From Trichuris trichiura (lineage: Eukaryota > Nematoda > Enoplea > Trichinellida > Trichuridae): a stretch of DNA of 64,000 nucleotides. The position numbers and the translations under genes are program-made. Position 1 is the first letter of the stretch. The number at the start of each line of letters is the position of its first letter. The stretch covers positions 2,976,001-3,040,000 of the forward strand of contig JBAJFE010000005.1 of assembly GCA_037903355.1 (NCBI GenBank). The letters run 5' to 3'. The notes beneath the pieces are model-generated. The model searched no databases and had not been told where the DNA came from. It was given only the letters and a program-made list of their open reading frames with translations. This document shows positions 12,878 through 23,709 of the stretch, in pieces.

Positions 12878-15800
12878 TATAATTATAATTATAATTATTA
12901 TAATAATTATTATTATTATTATTAATTCTTTTACGACGATTTTATCTTCGCGCAAGTGAAACGAAGCTTTACTTTCAGATAATTCTAGTGAGGTTGGAAA
13001 ACTGCACGATTTCAAAATAAGTTCTTGTACGTTTAAGCGGAAATATGAACATGTTGCAACGTGAAATATCCTCATTCTGATTATTGTTATTTCGTTTCAG
13101 CAAAACGCGCTGGAGACTATTACATGTTCGACTACGATTCGGAACCCGAAGGCGAAGATTCAAAGTTATTGGAAGAGGAGGAGGAGGAGCAGCGCAAGGA
13201 AGACAAGGAGTTGGACCCCTCTCAGGTTTTCCGCTGCCCATTTTTGTCGCTGAGATATAATGGGAACAAACTTTTTTTTGCGTACTCTTAGATTATCCAT
13301 ATGGCTTTGACTACCGACATGGAGCTTGAAACCATTGCGCAGACCGCCGAGCAGGCAAAGGTTGAAGACGAGCGACCGCTCGATGAGATCATGCGCGAAC
13401 AGGCGGAAAAGGAACAAATGGAAAAGCGAAAAGGCAAGAAGTATTCCAAAGTTGTTTCCTGCCTGAAATTCCTCCAAGCACTTGTCGTCTCCTGTATGAA
13501 TAAGGCGTCGAATTTTTTCAATCGGTGGTCCAGCGAACACCGCTACGTTGCATGCGTGCTGGCTGACGAGAAACGAAAGTTGAAAGCCTCTTTGGGCAAA
13601 GAATTGTACACCCATTTGGATGCCGACCAATTGCAGGATGTTGTTAATCGGTCCGAAATTGGCCAGCGTATTTATCGCGTTCCGTCCGAATGCTCTTTGG
13701 CAAAGTATGAACTTGACAAGTTTCTTTCTTCGACCATAAATTATCCCTATATATGTACGCATGATTTAAGGATGCAAGACGACGTGGAGACTTCGTGGAT
13801 TGGACACAGCGCGGTCAGGCGTTTCGTCACGGCGCTGTACTACCTGTTGGTTGCCAATACGGACATCATATGCTACCTGATGATCATTTTCAATCAAATG
13901 TTCAACGCGTCAGTAATCTCTTTGCCTTTGCCGTTTTTCGCTTTTCTTTGGGGCACACTCTGCACGCCGCGTCCTCCCAAAGTCTTTTGGGTTACTTTGA
14001 TAACCTATCTCGAGGTAGGCAAAAAAAATTTTGAATTTCATTTCGTCGCGCCATCTCTGACTGGTCGCTTTTTCAGTCGATGATTGTGATAAAGTTTGTT
14101 CTCCAATTTGGCCTGTTCCCTTGGAATCAGTTGGTCGGTTCAAGCGATCCCTTCTATCCGCCCAGAATTCTTGGAGTCGAAAAGAAGGCCAACTTTGCCA
14201 CGTTCGATATAGCTTTGCTGATGGTGCTTTTCTTTCATCGTCATCATTTGAAGGTTCGCATATCCATTGATTGGCAGATCAACGCCTTTTGCCCGTTTTA
14301 GACACTCGGCCTGTGGAGAGAGTCGGAAAATGGTTCCGTCTCCTTTGACGATATTGATCGTTTGAAGTCAGACGGACGTTCATTGGACAAAGAGCCGTTG
14401 ATTGTAGACGACGTATATCCATCGATGTTTCGTTTATTTTGTTTATCTTGTTTTTCTTTGCTAGCAGCCGAGTGTCAATGGTAGCTACGAGCTCAAAACA
14501 TTGTCGCAGGACAAACATGACGGACTAAGCGTCTCCTCAGGCGGTATACTTTCAATTTATTCAAATTAGCTACCTTATTACCATTTTTTTTCTGTTTTAG
14601 AAGCCAGAACGCGAAGCATGACTTTCTGCGAGGGGTAAATGTCCTTTTATTCGAGGTTGGAATTTTACTGACAACTATAACGTTTTCAGCATTTTGGTAT
14701 ACGTATCGCCGATAGTGTCCTTTTTCCGACGCGTACTGAACCCACCTTTTCGCTACATCGTCGACTTTTACGCGTGGATGTTCCTGTGCGACTTTATATG
14801 CTTCTTGATTAGCGCCTTTAGCTATTCAAGCTTTGGGGTAATGAATTGCCTTACGTACAACTTGAATTAATCTTCCGTTACAGGTTGATACAGGTAGAGG
14901 TGACGTTATGGCTGACATCCAGTCCAATAAGGTGCCTCTGCCTTACGTGGTCATCTTGATGGTACTCATGCTGCTTATGGTGATCGATCGAGCTATCTAC
15001 CTGCGCAAGAGCGTCGTTTCCAAATTATGTTTCCAATACTTTTTGGTATTGGGAACTCACGTATGGATATTCTTCATTTTGCCGGCAATCACGGGAAGGC
15101 AAGTCGATTTTGCATAGCATTCCTACGAGTCTTGCTAGTTTGGCGCCCGCCGTTTCTTTAGGGCATCGACGAAGAACGTTGCCGCCATGCTTTGGTATCT
15201 AATCAAGAGCGTCTACTTGCTGATTTCCGCTGTCCAAATCCGTAACGGATATCCGTCAAGGTCGCTGAGCAACTTTTTGACGAAGCACTACAGCTTCGTG
15301 AGCTTCTGCATTTTCACCGGGTATTTTTGAATTTCAAAAAAAAAATTCAAATATTCCAACCAGCTTGCGAACTTTAGCTATCGATCCGTACCTTTCTTGT
15401 ACGAACTTAGAACGCTGATCGATTGGATTTGGGTTGAAACGTCGATGCCTCTGTTTGACTACATAAATATGGAGAATATTTTCGCGCGAGTTTACAGCAC
15501 GAAATGCAATCGTCAGTACGAGAAGGTTGGGTTGGCTTTAGCCGATGTCGATTCGCTAAATATTGTTGCATTGCAGGAATATCCCGTGCCCAGGGGAAAG
15601 CCAAAGACGTTCGCCGTCAAGTACGGTATGGGCATACCAATTCTGCTGCTGCTTATAACACTTCTTTGGCTGCCTTTGCTGCTTTTCTCCACCGTCAACT
15701 CCATTGGCATTCGGCAATTGCCCGAGCATTCCAACTTTAAAATATCCATTGCCGGCTTTCCGGTAATTGAAACGCTATTGTTGTTTATTTAAAATAGGCG

Positions 15801-16942
15801 TTAGTTTTGTCGCTTTTAGACATTGTACGCCGTCGAAGCTCGCGGCGCTTTTATTAAGCCGTTGAATCCGGCCGAATTCGAACAATTCTACGCAAACTAC
15901 AGTTCAAAAGTTTGAATTTTCCTACTGTAACTTAATTGAAAATCAAGTTCGTTGAATAATTTTTTAGCAGGCAGTATCCTTTTTGCGAGAGTACAGCCCG
16001 TCGGATACGGTGCGTTCCATGTACAGAAGGGAGAGCGACACCGTATGGGCCATATCGGCTCCAGGGAAGGAGGCCTTGTACAACCAAGCTATAAGCAGTG
16101 TAGACTTGAGTCTGGTTTTGGAATTTGACTTCCAGCGGTAGCCAGTAATAGCGTATACGCGCGCCTTTGCTTAGTTGCACCTTTTCAGCCCGTCGCAAGG
16201 TAACACCGAAAATACCGGACTGCATTCCTTCCGGCGAGAGGTACCCCTTCCAGCCAAGTCGGAAGCCAGGGAGGCTTTGATTGGGGTGCTAAGTGGTCAG
16301 AAGGATGCGGTTCCGGTGAGGAAAGCGTTTCCTTGGTTGGTGGTTTTGCCAGCCCTTGGTCCAGTTCATCCAGCTTACAGCATTTTGGATGCAATATCCG
16401 GCGACAATCGGACCAATTCTTACGCCGACTTGTTTCTCCATCTTCACGTGACCAAAGGCAACGACAGCGAGGCGACCCAATGGTGGGAAGTATCCATGTC
16501 AAAACCAGAACCCTCCGGCGCCGCCAAGGAGGAAAATAAAAAATCTTCCGCTGGCGCGTCGTACGGTCTGGAAATAATCGCCTTTGTTGACCGCGTTTTC
16601 CCGTCGGCTCTAAGTTACTTCACCAGTCGAGGGTGGGCATTGTTTTTTTTAAAAGTTACGTATTTGAATTACGGTAAATGTATTTGCAGGATCATAGGCG
16701 TCTACTTGGTCGTAGTTCTGGCGGCTGCTCGTTTGATCCGAACTCTAGTTGTCGCGTCGCCGTTGGAATTGATAATCAATGAAATTCCAAATGTCGACAG
16801 AGTGCTTCGTCTTTGTTTGGACATATTTCTTGTTCGAGAAGCTAAAGACTTTTTGCTGGAAATAGATCTGTACGCTAAGTTGATATTCCTGCTCCGTTCG
16901 CCCGAAACTCTGATACGCTTCACGCGGCCAAAGGTCGAGTAG
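1215..16942 (+). CDS. pezo-1: PIEZO mechanosensitive ion channel (nematode PEZO-1 orthologue), 35 coding exons
   Basis: PIEZO proteins form trimeric, mechanically gated cation channels in the plasma membrane. Thirty-five exons join in a single frame of 6,930 nt (2,309 aa), within the usual size of the family. Long hydrophobic segments recur throughout. Hallmarks seen include QLKFFH and VYTFQF in the N-terminal blade, AKRAGDYYMF after the clasp region, LPLPFFAFLWG and CTPRPPKVFWVT, DRAIYLRKSVVSK, the family motif PF(x2)E(x6)W at about residues 1886-1897, and a C-terminal cytosolic end REAKDFLLEIDLYAKLIFL. The extracellular cap lies between the last two membrane helices (exons 31-34). ATG 1215 is the first in-frame ATG and aligns with the family's N-terminus. 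Introns are mostly 46-75 nt; three are 1.8-2.4 kb. Exon borders were chosen from GT/GC-AG sites and frame and not from transcripts, so small errors are possible, mainly in the loop exons 6 and 25-26. Confidence 0.95.
1417..3188 (+). other. PIEZO intron 2 (1.77 kb)
   Basis: The intron is bounded by GTGAGT at 1417 and a TTTCAG acceptor ending at 3188. A 108-codon open frame on the minus strand (2267-2593) is not recognisable and lacks supporting context. I see no structured RNA or mobile element here. Confidence 0.6.
5742..5833. repeat. Foldback (inverted repeat) in PIEZO intron 8
   Basis: Two arms of about 40 bp (5742-5781 and 5795-5833) are near-perfect reverse complements around a 13-nt loop; both contain the core GTTTAAATAATA. 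AT-rich AAT/AAAT simple sequence flanks it on the left. It resembles a miniature foldback element. No protein is encoded. Confidence 0.8.
6240..7000. repeat. Degenerate ~230-bp tandem repeat, three units
   Basis: The phrase AATTTTTAAAAGTTTGTA recurs with small changes at about 6466, 6697 and 6924, so the period is 227-231 bp. A second landmark (TTGAAGAT, a T-run, then CCAATTAGTTT-like sequence) recurs at about 6352, 6565 and 6818 in the same register. The units are diverged and lie wholly within PIEZO intron 8. Function is unknown. Confidence 0.75.
8038..11071 (+). other. PIEZO exons 9-20 (central blade and beam)
   Basis: Proposed coding exons are 8038-8316, 8374-8522, 8577-8758, 8827-8969, 9027-9209, 9272-9361, 9418-9618, 9677-10335, 10395-10452, 10513-10621, 10675-10837 and 10905-11071. 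All junctions keep the frame, and the translated pieces follow the order of nematode PEZO-1 (for example GFYKFGVE, CLKYPWGW and FNSWYFKHVIVE). The last exon encodes a charged, Lys/Glu-rich helix (LIKQKMMHQQKHEDEIVEK), as expected for the beam region. Intron 12 (8970-9026, 57 nt) is in frame and lacks a stop. Confidence 0.9.
11890..12052. mobile_element. MITE-like foldback, copy A
   Basis: The copy is 163 bp, begins CTTACAGAATTTTTCCCG and ends CGGGACAAATTCCATAAG, so its ends are inverted repeats. The internal GC-rich core AGCTTTCGGGCCGCGCG is shared with copy B at 12321. An ATT repeat follows directly. It is non-autonomous and encodes no transposase; the superfamily cannot be assigned from the sequence alone. 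Confidence 0.75.
12054..12124. repeat. (ATT)n microsatellite
   Basis: About 70 bp of nearly pure ATT repeats lie between foldback copy A and the next hairpin. Confidence 0.97.
12125..12240. repeat. Long near-perfect hairpin in PIEZO intron 20
   Basis: The arms (about 12125-12176 and 12190-12240) are almost exact reverse complements over some 50 bp, with a short loop between them. Both arms contain CTAACCCGTTGTT or its complement. The transcript could form a stable double-stranded stem. Confidence 0.9.
12321..12536. mobile_element. MITE-like foldback, copy B
   Basis: The copy is 216 bp with inverted arms of about 85-90 bp. It begins CTTACGGAATGTGTGTCCCG and ends CGGGACACACATTCCATAAG. It shares its ends and the GC-rich core (AGCTTTCGGGCCGCGCG) with copy A. 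ATT repeats lie directly to the left and AAT repeats shortly to the right, which suggests insertion into a trinucleotide tract. Confidence 0.82.
12544..12612. repeat. (AAT)n microsatellite
   Basis: About 65 bp of AAT repeats lie next to foldback copy B. Confidence 0.97.
12846..12925. repeat. AAT/AATTAT/ATT simple-sequence tract
   Basis: The tract changes from AAT to ATAATT-type to ATT units, forming an imperfect palindrome near the 3' end of PIEZO intron 20. It creates long isoleucine-run artefact frames on the minus strand. Confidence 0.95.
13101..16942 (+). other. PIEZO exons 21-35 (pore module, cap and C-terminus)
   Basis: Proposed coding exons are 13101-13225, 13292-14014, 14077-14253, 14302-14412, 14468-14543, 14601-14634, 14690-14837, 14884-15098, 15162-15320, 15378-15525, 15577-15762, 15820-15909, 15971-16137, 16189-16632 and 16690-16942. 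Intron 28 has a GC donor (AG|GCAAGT at 15099). Exons 25 and 33 start at TAGCAG double acceptors that could add one glutamine. Introns 30 (15526-15576) and 34 (16633-16689) are in frame without stops. Within exon 22, 13720-13770 (51 nt, GTTTCT to TTAAG) could be another tiny in-frame intron. Confidence 0.92.
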
Positions 16943-17856
16943 TCTCCTACGCGACCTTCCAGCCGCAAAAATTGTGCGTTCGGGGCGGAAGCGCATCGGC
17001 ATTTTGTATCTTTTTTTTTCATTACGACTTCATTGTTGCGCTCTTAGCCTCCGCGACAACCTTTCGTACTTGTACCGCTCGTACAGAGGCAGGAAAGCTG
17101 TTGTCATTTTTAGCTTCGCGATTCGAGATAGTTCGAAGCGACGTTTCCATACGGGCTTTTTGCTTTTACGCTGCTTTATACAAATAAAACTGTTTGGCCA
17201 TTTGAACGCGTTTTTAGGGAATTAAAGGCGAGCAGATTTTTTTTGCTTTTTCGGCAACTTATTAAAGCAGACTTGGCAAATACTGTAGAGTAACCTAACC
17301 ACAGAGTATTTTTTGGTATTACTGTATTTTATTTTTAAACACTGTCAGTTTTGTCAATCGCCTAAGGTGAATTTTTGGAAGTTTAGGTGAGAAACGAGTT
17401 TGTCTGACTGGCGTTTCGTTATTGAGCAATGATAAAGAGCTTTGAGAAAACGTTTCCGAAATGTCGGTCGTTTGTTTTTCGAAAGCTCTCGTCGCAACGG
17501 CGTGTAAGCAATGGTGGTTAATAAATTGAAACCACGAAGCTTAGAGCCCAAGTGGCTTCGATGGATCATGTGACGAGGCGTGCGCGCTTCAAGTTTTGCA
17601 GCTGTCAGAGCAGCAAAGTCGAATGGTTGTCGTTTGCTGTGCCAACTGCTGACGGAACTTGGCAGCTGTTGGCCGTTCATCAAAGTAGAGGCAGAAACGA
17701 GTGCAGACTTGTTTCTCGGCCAGTTGCAACGAACTTATTCCTCCAAGTCAGCGCAGAGCTTTTGCTCAGGCTCAGCTTAGCCATCGTTTGCATGATTCCG
17801 TCTTTTCGGATATCCATCTGACCTTAAAGCACCAAGCAGGCCGTTCCGTTGCCGAA
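16943..17856 (+). other. PIEZO 3' untranslated region and spacer before the RING gene
   Basis: An AATAAA signal at 17183-17188, about 240 nt past the PIEZO stop, is the likely poly(A) signal. The rest should contain the promoter and 5' untranslated region of the downstream RING gene. Open frames here on either strand, including one of 109 codons on the minus strand at 17354-17683, are not recognisable. Confidence 0.55.
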
Positions 17857-20479
17857 ATGAGTCTTGAGTGTTCAATTTGTTGCGACACATTTCCAAAGTT
17901 GAAAACGTTGACTTGTCAGCACGCCTTCTGTCCAGCCTGTTTGGAACAAATTGAATTCAATCGGAAAATCAAGTGCCCTTTGTGCCGCCAGGAAACAACC
18001 TTAAATGCCTTTGGTGTCAAAGATTTGGTTAGCCGTTTTGGCGGCAGCTTGGAGTGCACCGATTGCAATCTCGTTGTTGATATGACCAGCGGTCTTTGGT
18101 GTCAGACTTGTTCAAGCATCCTTTGCGAATCCTGCTCCGGTAGGCAAATTTTCCTTTGCGCATCTAAATAGCTTTTTTCTGTCGCATTGCAAAATATCCG
18201 CATTACCTATTATTCACATTTTCGCTTAGCTCGCTATGGTGGCGCTTGATATAGAAAACCGCTATTTGTCGTCTTTATTTAAAATGACGTAACAGCTTTG
18301 TGAATCATTTAGTCTCTGCAGCTGCATTTCGATTGAAGGTTACTCCATTTTTTTAAAATTCTCTAATACTCGTTCACGCCCTGTCGAAACGAGCATTAAT
18401 TTGCATGCTGTCACATGCAGTCGAACTATATGCAAAAAATAGTTTACTCTTTTTGCTTTGGGTTGGCATTTTAAGCGTCCGTTTTGATAAGCAGTTCCGC
18501 CATTGGCGCCTCAACGATGTTCCGCCGAAATATCTCAGCGAACTGCTTTTAAAAAAATTTAAAGTGCTAATAGCCAATCCTTAGTTTAAATCATTCCATT
18601 GATTTCTGTTGACTCATTACCGACCTACGCATTTTGCGCAAACGGTTGCGAGCTCTTAGAAAAGACGATTTTTTCCGAAATATCGTCGAACACTTCTGTG
18701 AAGCACATTCCTGTATTCTGTTTAAGTTTTTGTAGCTTCCGCTGAGCTAACTTAGCGCTCAGGACCTTTTCCTTTGATGCTCGTTTGCCGGCTGCCGTAA
18801 TTGTCGCTCGTCAACTTCGAATTGTGCTACGGCGGGCTGTGCTATTTCTAATTTTTAAAGCTATAAGACGGCGGGCTGTGCTATTTCTAATTTTTAAAGC
18901 TTTTGCAAAACTACAGTAAGCTAACTGATGTGCAGGTACTAACAGCCTTTGCTAGCCGCGGCTTTCCATTGATATTTCACGCGCAGTTGTTGATTGTAGC
19001 TCAATTTTAGATTCAATTCACAGAAATCACAGCATTGAAAAGGTAGATCGTCTTGGGCCGGTGAAATTTTCGATATACAATCTTGACAAGTTTTCTCGTA
19101 TCCACACAAAGTTGGCGCTGATCCAAAAGCGCCTTATTCGCGAGTACGTTCAGCAACTGGGCGACGCTTTGGAAAGGGAGTTGGACAACGATTTGACGTC
19201 CCGTCTAACGCGCCTGAAGGCGGAGAAGGAGCACTTGAAGCGAGCGTTTGAGTTGAACTCCGAGAATGTACTTTCCAGCGACGCCGTGGCTAATTCGGTT
19301 TCGGAAAACGAGGAGAACTGCGTCGATTCCGAGTGGGTGCATCGGGAGGGAAGCGCTACCGTTTCGTCCGATTCTCAATCCGGTTCGCTAACGAAAGATC
19401 ACTTTGCTTCCGTTTTAAGCGAAGTATACAAAATGTCCGCTACGTCACTTCGAAGCCGAGCCGAGTTGGGGCGTCTGTCCCAAACTGGGCTCATCTTCAA
19501 CCCGCCAACCGTTGATAAAGCTGTTGGCATGTTTGTTGAGTATGGAAAGTTTGCATCCTTTTCTGTTAGCATGAATTCGCTGAAAAAAGAGCCAATGCTT
19601 CGCGTACCTTCGACCTACATTGGCGCTGGTCTTTTGGACGAGCCGTGCGACCTATGCGTCAATCCTTACAGGGGAACCGTTCACGTTACAAGTACGCACA
19701 AAGGCTTGTACACGTTTATGCTTAACGCGGAAAGCGACGATATGTACTTGCATCAACCGCTTCAACAGTCGAACGACCAATGTGCTAGCATTGCCTACGA
19801 CCCGCTAAATCGATTCGTTCTGACTACGGTGCTTAGAAATTTTACCGACTGGATTGTCCAAGTATACGATGGTCGTCATATGAGGTTGCAAACAGAAATA
19901 CCGTGTCCCAAAGAGCCACTTATAGCCAATGGTTGGTACAGATGGGTAACAGCACTGCCCAAAAGTAGAGTGCTCATCTCGACGGGCGACAGCCAACATG
20001 CCGCATTATGGCTGTTGCATATTCACAGTAGACGATGGACTGTGCTCAATTCGCAACGTGGGGCCACATACCGCAAGGCTGCCTTCCATCAGCCTATAAA
20101 AAGACGTAAAGAAGGTCTTCTTTACGTACCTGATTTGCATAATCGCTTGGTGGTCACTTTTGTGATTAATTTGGAAAATTGGAGCCTAATCAAGTCAGCA
20201 GAAATAAGAACGACCGAATTGACTCGAGAATTGGCGATGTGCGTTGAAGTGCACGAAGGGAGATTGGTCGTAGGCAACTGGCGAACCGGCAACGTTATTG
20301 TAGCCGACTTGGTTAAGTGCTCTTCAGAGATGATGACCTCGTTGGGTCCTCGCCAACTTTCAAGTCTCTGTTTCATTGGACGCGACCAGCTGTTGATTCT
20401 GTGCAAACAAAAGGAGGTGATCGAAGTATACGACCTTCGCAGCAGCGATTCCTTAATGCCGTGCATTTCTTGCGCGTGA
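17857..20479 (+). CDS. RING / B-box / coiled-coil protein (TRIM-like, putative E3 ubiquitin ligase)
   Basis: Two exons, 17857-18139 and 19011-20479, encode 583 aa. The N-terminus is a complete C3HC4 RING finger (C5, C8, C20, H22, C25, C28, C40, C43), which in this family recruits an E2 for ubiquitin transfer. A B-box-like zinc site follows (C67, C70, C82, C85, C90, C93, H98, H101); its last histidines come from exon 2, which supports the splice. Residues of about 110-180 are Leu/Glu/Arg-rich and look like a coiled coil. The C-terminal half has spaced beta-strand-like repeats compatible with a propeller (NHL-like), but I cannot prove this. The donor is CCG|GTAGGC and the acceptor ATTTTAG. The start is the first ATG in frame, just before the RING. 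Substrates are unknown. Confidence 0.87.
18140..19010 (+). other. Intron of the RING gene (871 nt)
   Basis: The intron interrupts the B-box. It holds a 39-bp-period tandem duplication (18829-18901) and otherwise no recognisable feature. Confidence 0.8.
18829..18901. repeat. Tandem duplication, ~34-bp copies at 39-bp period
   Basis: Two identical copies of a segment that starts ACGGCGGGCTGTGC and ends TTTTTAAAGC lie 39 bp apart. The lack of divergence indicates a recent duplication inside the intron. Confidence 0.93.
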
Positions 20480-23400
20480 ATTTTTTTTACATCCATTTTC
20501 AATCAATAATCTTCCCCGCATGCCTTAGATGGTCGATGGTTTCACGAATTAAGTTTAAAATTAAAATGTATACAAAAGCTGCGCCGCTGCTTAACGCCCG
20601 TCACGATACTCACCAGAAATATTTATGTTTTAGTCAGTGGTTGTCTTGTACGAGTTTAAAACCCGTAAAACTTATTAAGTTCTGCGTAAATACAGTGCGA
20701 CTTTTGATATAACCGTGACAGGGATGGGAAATTTCAAAAATAAAAGCGGATGTACCCTGATTATCTTTATGTATTACTGTATCCACCTGGTTTTTTCTGA
20801 GCGCAATTTCCCTATGGCATTCCACCTAAAATCTGCCGTCAATGCGGCGGGCTATAATTTTGTTACGCGCTTACCGATAAAAAATGCGGCGGGAACATTT
20901 TTGAAAATTTGGGAGAAAAAGGCAGTACTACAAAAAGCTTATTTAGCAAACCTGCGGGAAGCGTCACTCATGTTAAGCAGCATGGCAAGCAAAGGTGGCA
21001 CCGAAAGAGCAAATTATTTCAGTTAAAAGCGAACCTAACATAGTATATTGGTACGGTAGGTGAACTTGCGCATCATTTTACTGGTTTTCTGTATTTTGCG
21101 CCCTTTTCCAGCTTACGAGGTGGTGACTGTCTTTGCGCGCCCTTTGGCACAACAATGCTGTATTTGAATATGCTAGGACGAAAACGTGGATCATCTACAA
21201 GTACAAATTTGATGGTTGGGCAAGTTTCTTCCCCTAAGCGCCATACTTGCATAACGTCGCATTTGCAAGATTGTGCCTGTTTTGCCAAGCCAGCGTTAAG
21301 TTGTGGAAGGCATATTTTATTATTACGTTATGGTACGCTTTTTTCCGAAGCTTTAGTAGCCAATGAAATCGATGTCATGAAGAAGTGGGAGTTCGTTTTA
21401 CTACTAATGCCAGCGTTGCAAAACTGCACATATTCCCTCTTTGTCCAGCAATGTACAGATGTGAGCAACAATGGGTTACTAAAGATTCAAGAGCGTCGAT
21501 TTCGGCAAGTATTCTTTACTGCAGAAGTCCAGACTTGCGTTTCTGCGTGAAATGGACGTTGGCATTTGTTGATAAAACAGCTTTGGAACATCTTCCCTGC
21601 ATGTGGCTGCACACCGACAATGGCAAAGGTTTTTTTCATAGCTAACAATGAAGCTGGCGCAATTGCGTAATAGCATAATTGAACAATTTCGTTATTCTTG
21701 CGGTAGAAATCTGCCGGTTTTTTACTGAAAGAATGTCCAATGCGAAATGTGACAAAAATAGCTGTGACATTGACGGAAGACATAACAAGTTCGTTGAAGC
21801 AGTCTTGCATTTGATGATTGATAACTCATGAGCCGTCCGAAGGCTTCATATGGGAACATAACGCATTTCGCTTTCCGTTTTTTCGAATACAGTTGCCTTA
21901 GCCATCGTTTCGCCATATGATAAGCTCTGCTCACTTTCTATGGGTCAAATCAACTTCGAAGACTACAACATCCGTATTGCATCTTTGCTGATCGAGCTGG
22001 TAAGTCTCTTTTCATTTTCAACATAGCGTGCATCTACTCCAACGCCTATTCACTAAGCGCTTCGGTTTAAAGCAGTCCATTAACAGTAAAAACGTAATTG
22101 TTGTTCGTAAGGGCTTCGTAACTATTAATAATATTGCCAACTGATTCTGTTTTCTTCATTTTTCCCTTTTTAAAATTGATAGTTAAGTCTCCTCCATTGA
22201 TATTTGTCAGTAATGCTTGAAATCATTGTTGATTATACATCTCAAAAAATTGACGCATAGCGGTTTGTTGACTTTTTGACGTATGGGCCAATATGGTATA
22301 TTCTATTTTCATGTATGCTTATTCGAGCACAGCTTTTCTTAGCCGTCATTTCTAGTCTTCCTATTAATAGCTGACGACACGGTAGGCACGCTACTGACTG
22401 TTACTTCATATTGTAGCATTATTTTGTCGCAGATTTTTCGGATACAGTATCAACACTTGAGATTAATTCTTGCGCGATTTCGTGATAACGGAAGTAATAT
22501 GCAAATTCGTTATGAACAGCCGCATAGTCATAAATGTGGCGCACTTCCTTTGATCATTAATTGAAGAAATTCGAATCGGGTCAGCTTTGGGGCCACAAAT
22601 GGCACCAAGTCCATTCTTTATTATGTCCGTATAAGGGCAGACATGACAAATATTGATTACTAGGATTTGTAGCAAAAACGGTAAATGTCTTAGCGCGTTG
22701 TCATAGTTTGCTAATGGATAATTTTGCTGCTGGCTGTTCATTCATATTTAAAGTTCCAGCGTGAGCAAACAGAAAAGCTTCAATTTTTTCTTCTTGCCTT
22801 TTTCTTTGATTTTTCTTATTGTTTTACCTTGTTGGTTGTTTATTTGACTTTGTATATTCTTTTCTTTGAGCGGTAAGAAAACTTTGCAACTATTTATTGC
22901 CTTTTCAAAGAGGCAGACGAGGAAGCAGGCTAGTCAATGGCTGACTCTAAGTTGACACTTTTTAATCAGTCTCAGTTTGAGCTACGTGGGCAGGCAGTCG
23001 ATTCCAAACTTTTCTATATAAGAAAAGTGCAAATATGGAAAGATGGTCAAATTTATCAGTCGCATGGTTGCCGTGGCGATGAAGTGACATAATCAGTAAA
23101 TGAAAGGTTAGCCGAACTTCCTTTCTTACCTTTGTCGATGTATATAGTTTTCTTTGTTATCTAATGAACTGCGCAAACGAACGATAAAGGTCGCTTCTAC
23201 AGTACCACCTATATGGAACTGATTTAGGAGAAGTTGAGTGATGTACTTGCCGAGGCAGAAAGAACAAACTATTTTATCCACCGAACGATTCGTTGTTTCA
23301 TCGTCTTTCCAAGTTCGGAGAAACAGTAGCAAAAAATTTTAATACGGGAAAACATGTTTGAAATGAGAAAATAAAGCCGACTTATCCGCAGCGGTCATTC

Positions 23401-23709
23401 TGATCGTCGGTTTAGCATTTAGCTTCAATACGCGCCTTCGCTTTTGGCGGTTTTTTTCCAACGACATACAAAATCAGTCAAAAAAGGCACGTCGCCTTCG
23501 TTTGGAAGGGAGTAGGTGCATCGGTCGTCGGTGAAATTCGCGAAAACTGTTCCGGCCACCTCCAACCATTTAATGCTATGAGCTCCAAAATGATCAGCTT
23601 TGAAATTGCTTGCTGAAATTGATTTGTCTGTAGGTAAAGTTTAACGCGTACATGTCATTAGGTTGCCTACTTGATAGTAAGCTTCGAAATGGTACTTGAT
23701 TATTTGATC
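20480..23709. other. Spacer between the RING and RAB28 genes
   Basis: There is a possible poly(A) signal AATAAA near 20739. Open frames at 20715-21026 and 21155-21550 (+) and 21073-21288 and 22463-22741 (-) are not recognisable and often overlap on opposite strands. One weak exon-like pair on the plus strand is noted among the findings (about 21902-21999 and 22433-22564). One TTCCCGCC-type 8-mer occurs at 20888-20895. Otherwise I see nothing. Confidence 0.45.

Larger units (their letters stand above)
11072..13100 (+). other. PIEZO intron 20 (2.03 kb), packed with foldback elements
   Basis: The intron starts GTACGC at 11072 and ends TTTCAG at 13100, joining TYAE-like and AKRAGDYYMF coding sequence in phase. 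Almost the whole central 1.1 kb is inverted-repeat and trinucleotide sequence, listed separately. Isoleucine-run or asparagine-run open frames here are produced by the AAT repeats and are not genes. Confidence 0.85.

Noticed and set aside
12836..13075. Minus-strand frame ending in a long isoleucine run
   Set aside because: It is produced by the AAT tract in PIEZO intron 20.
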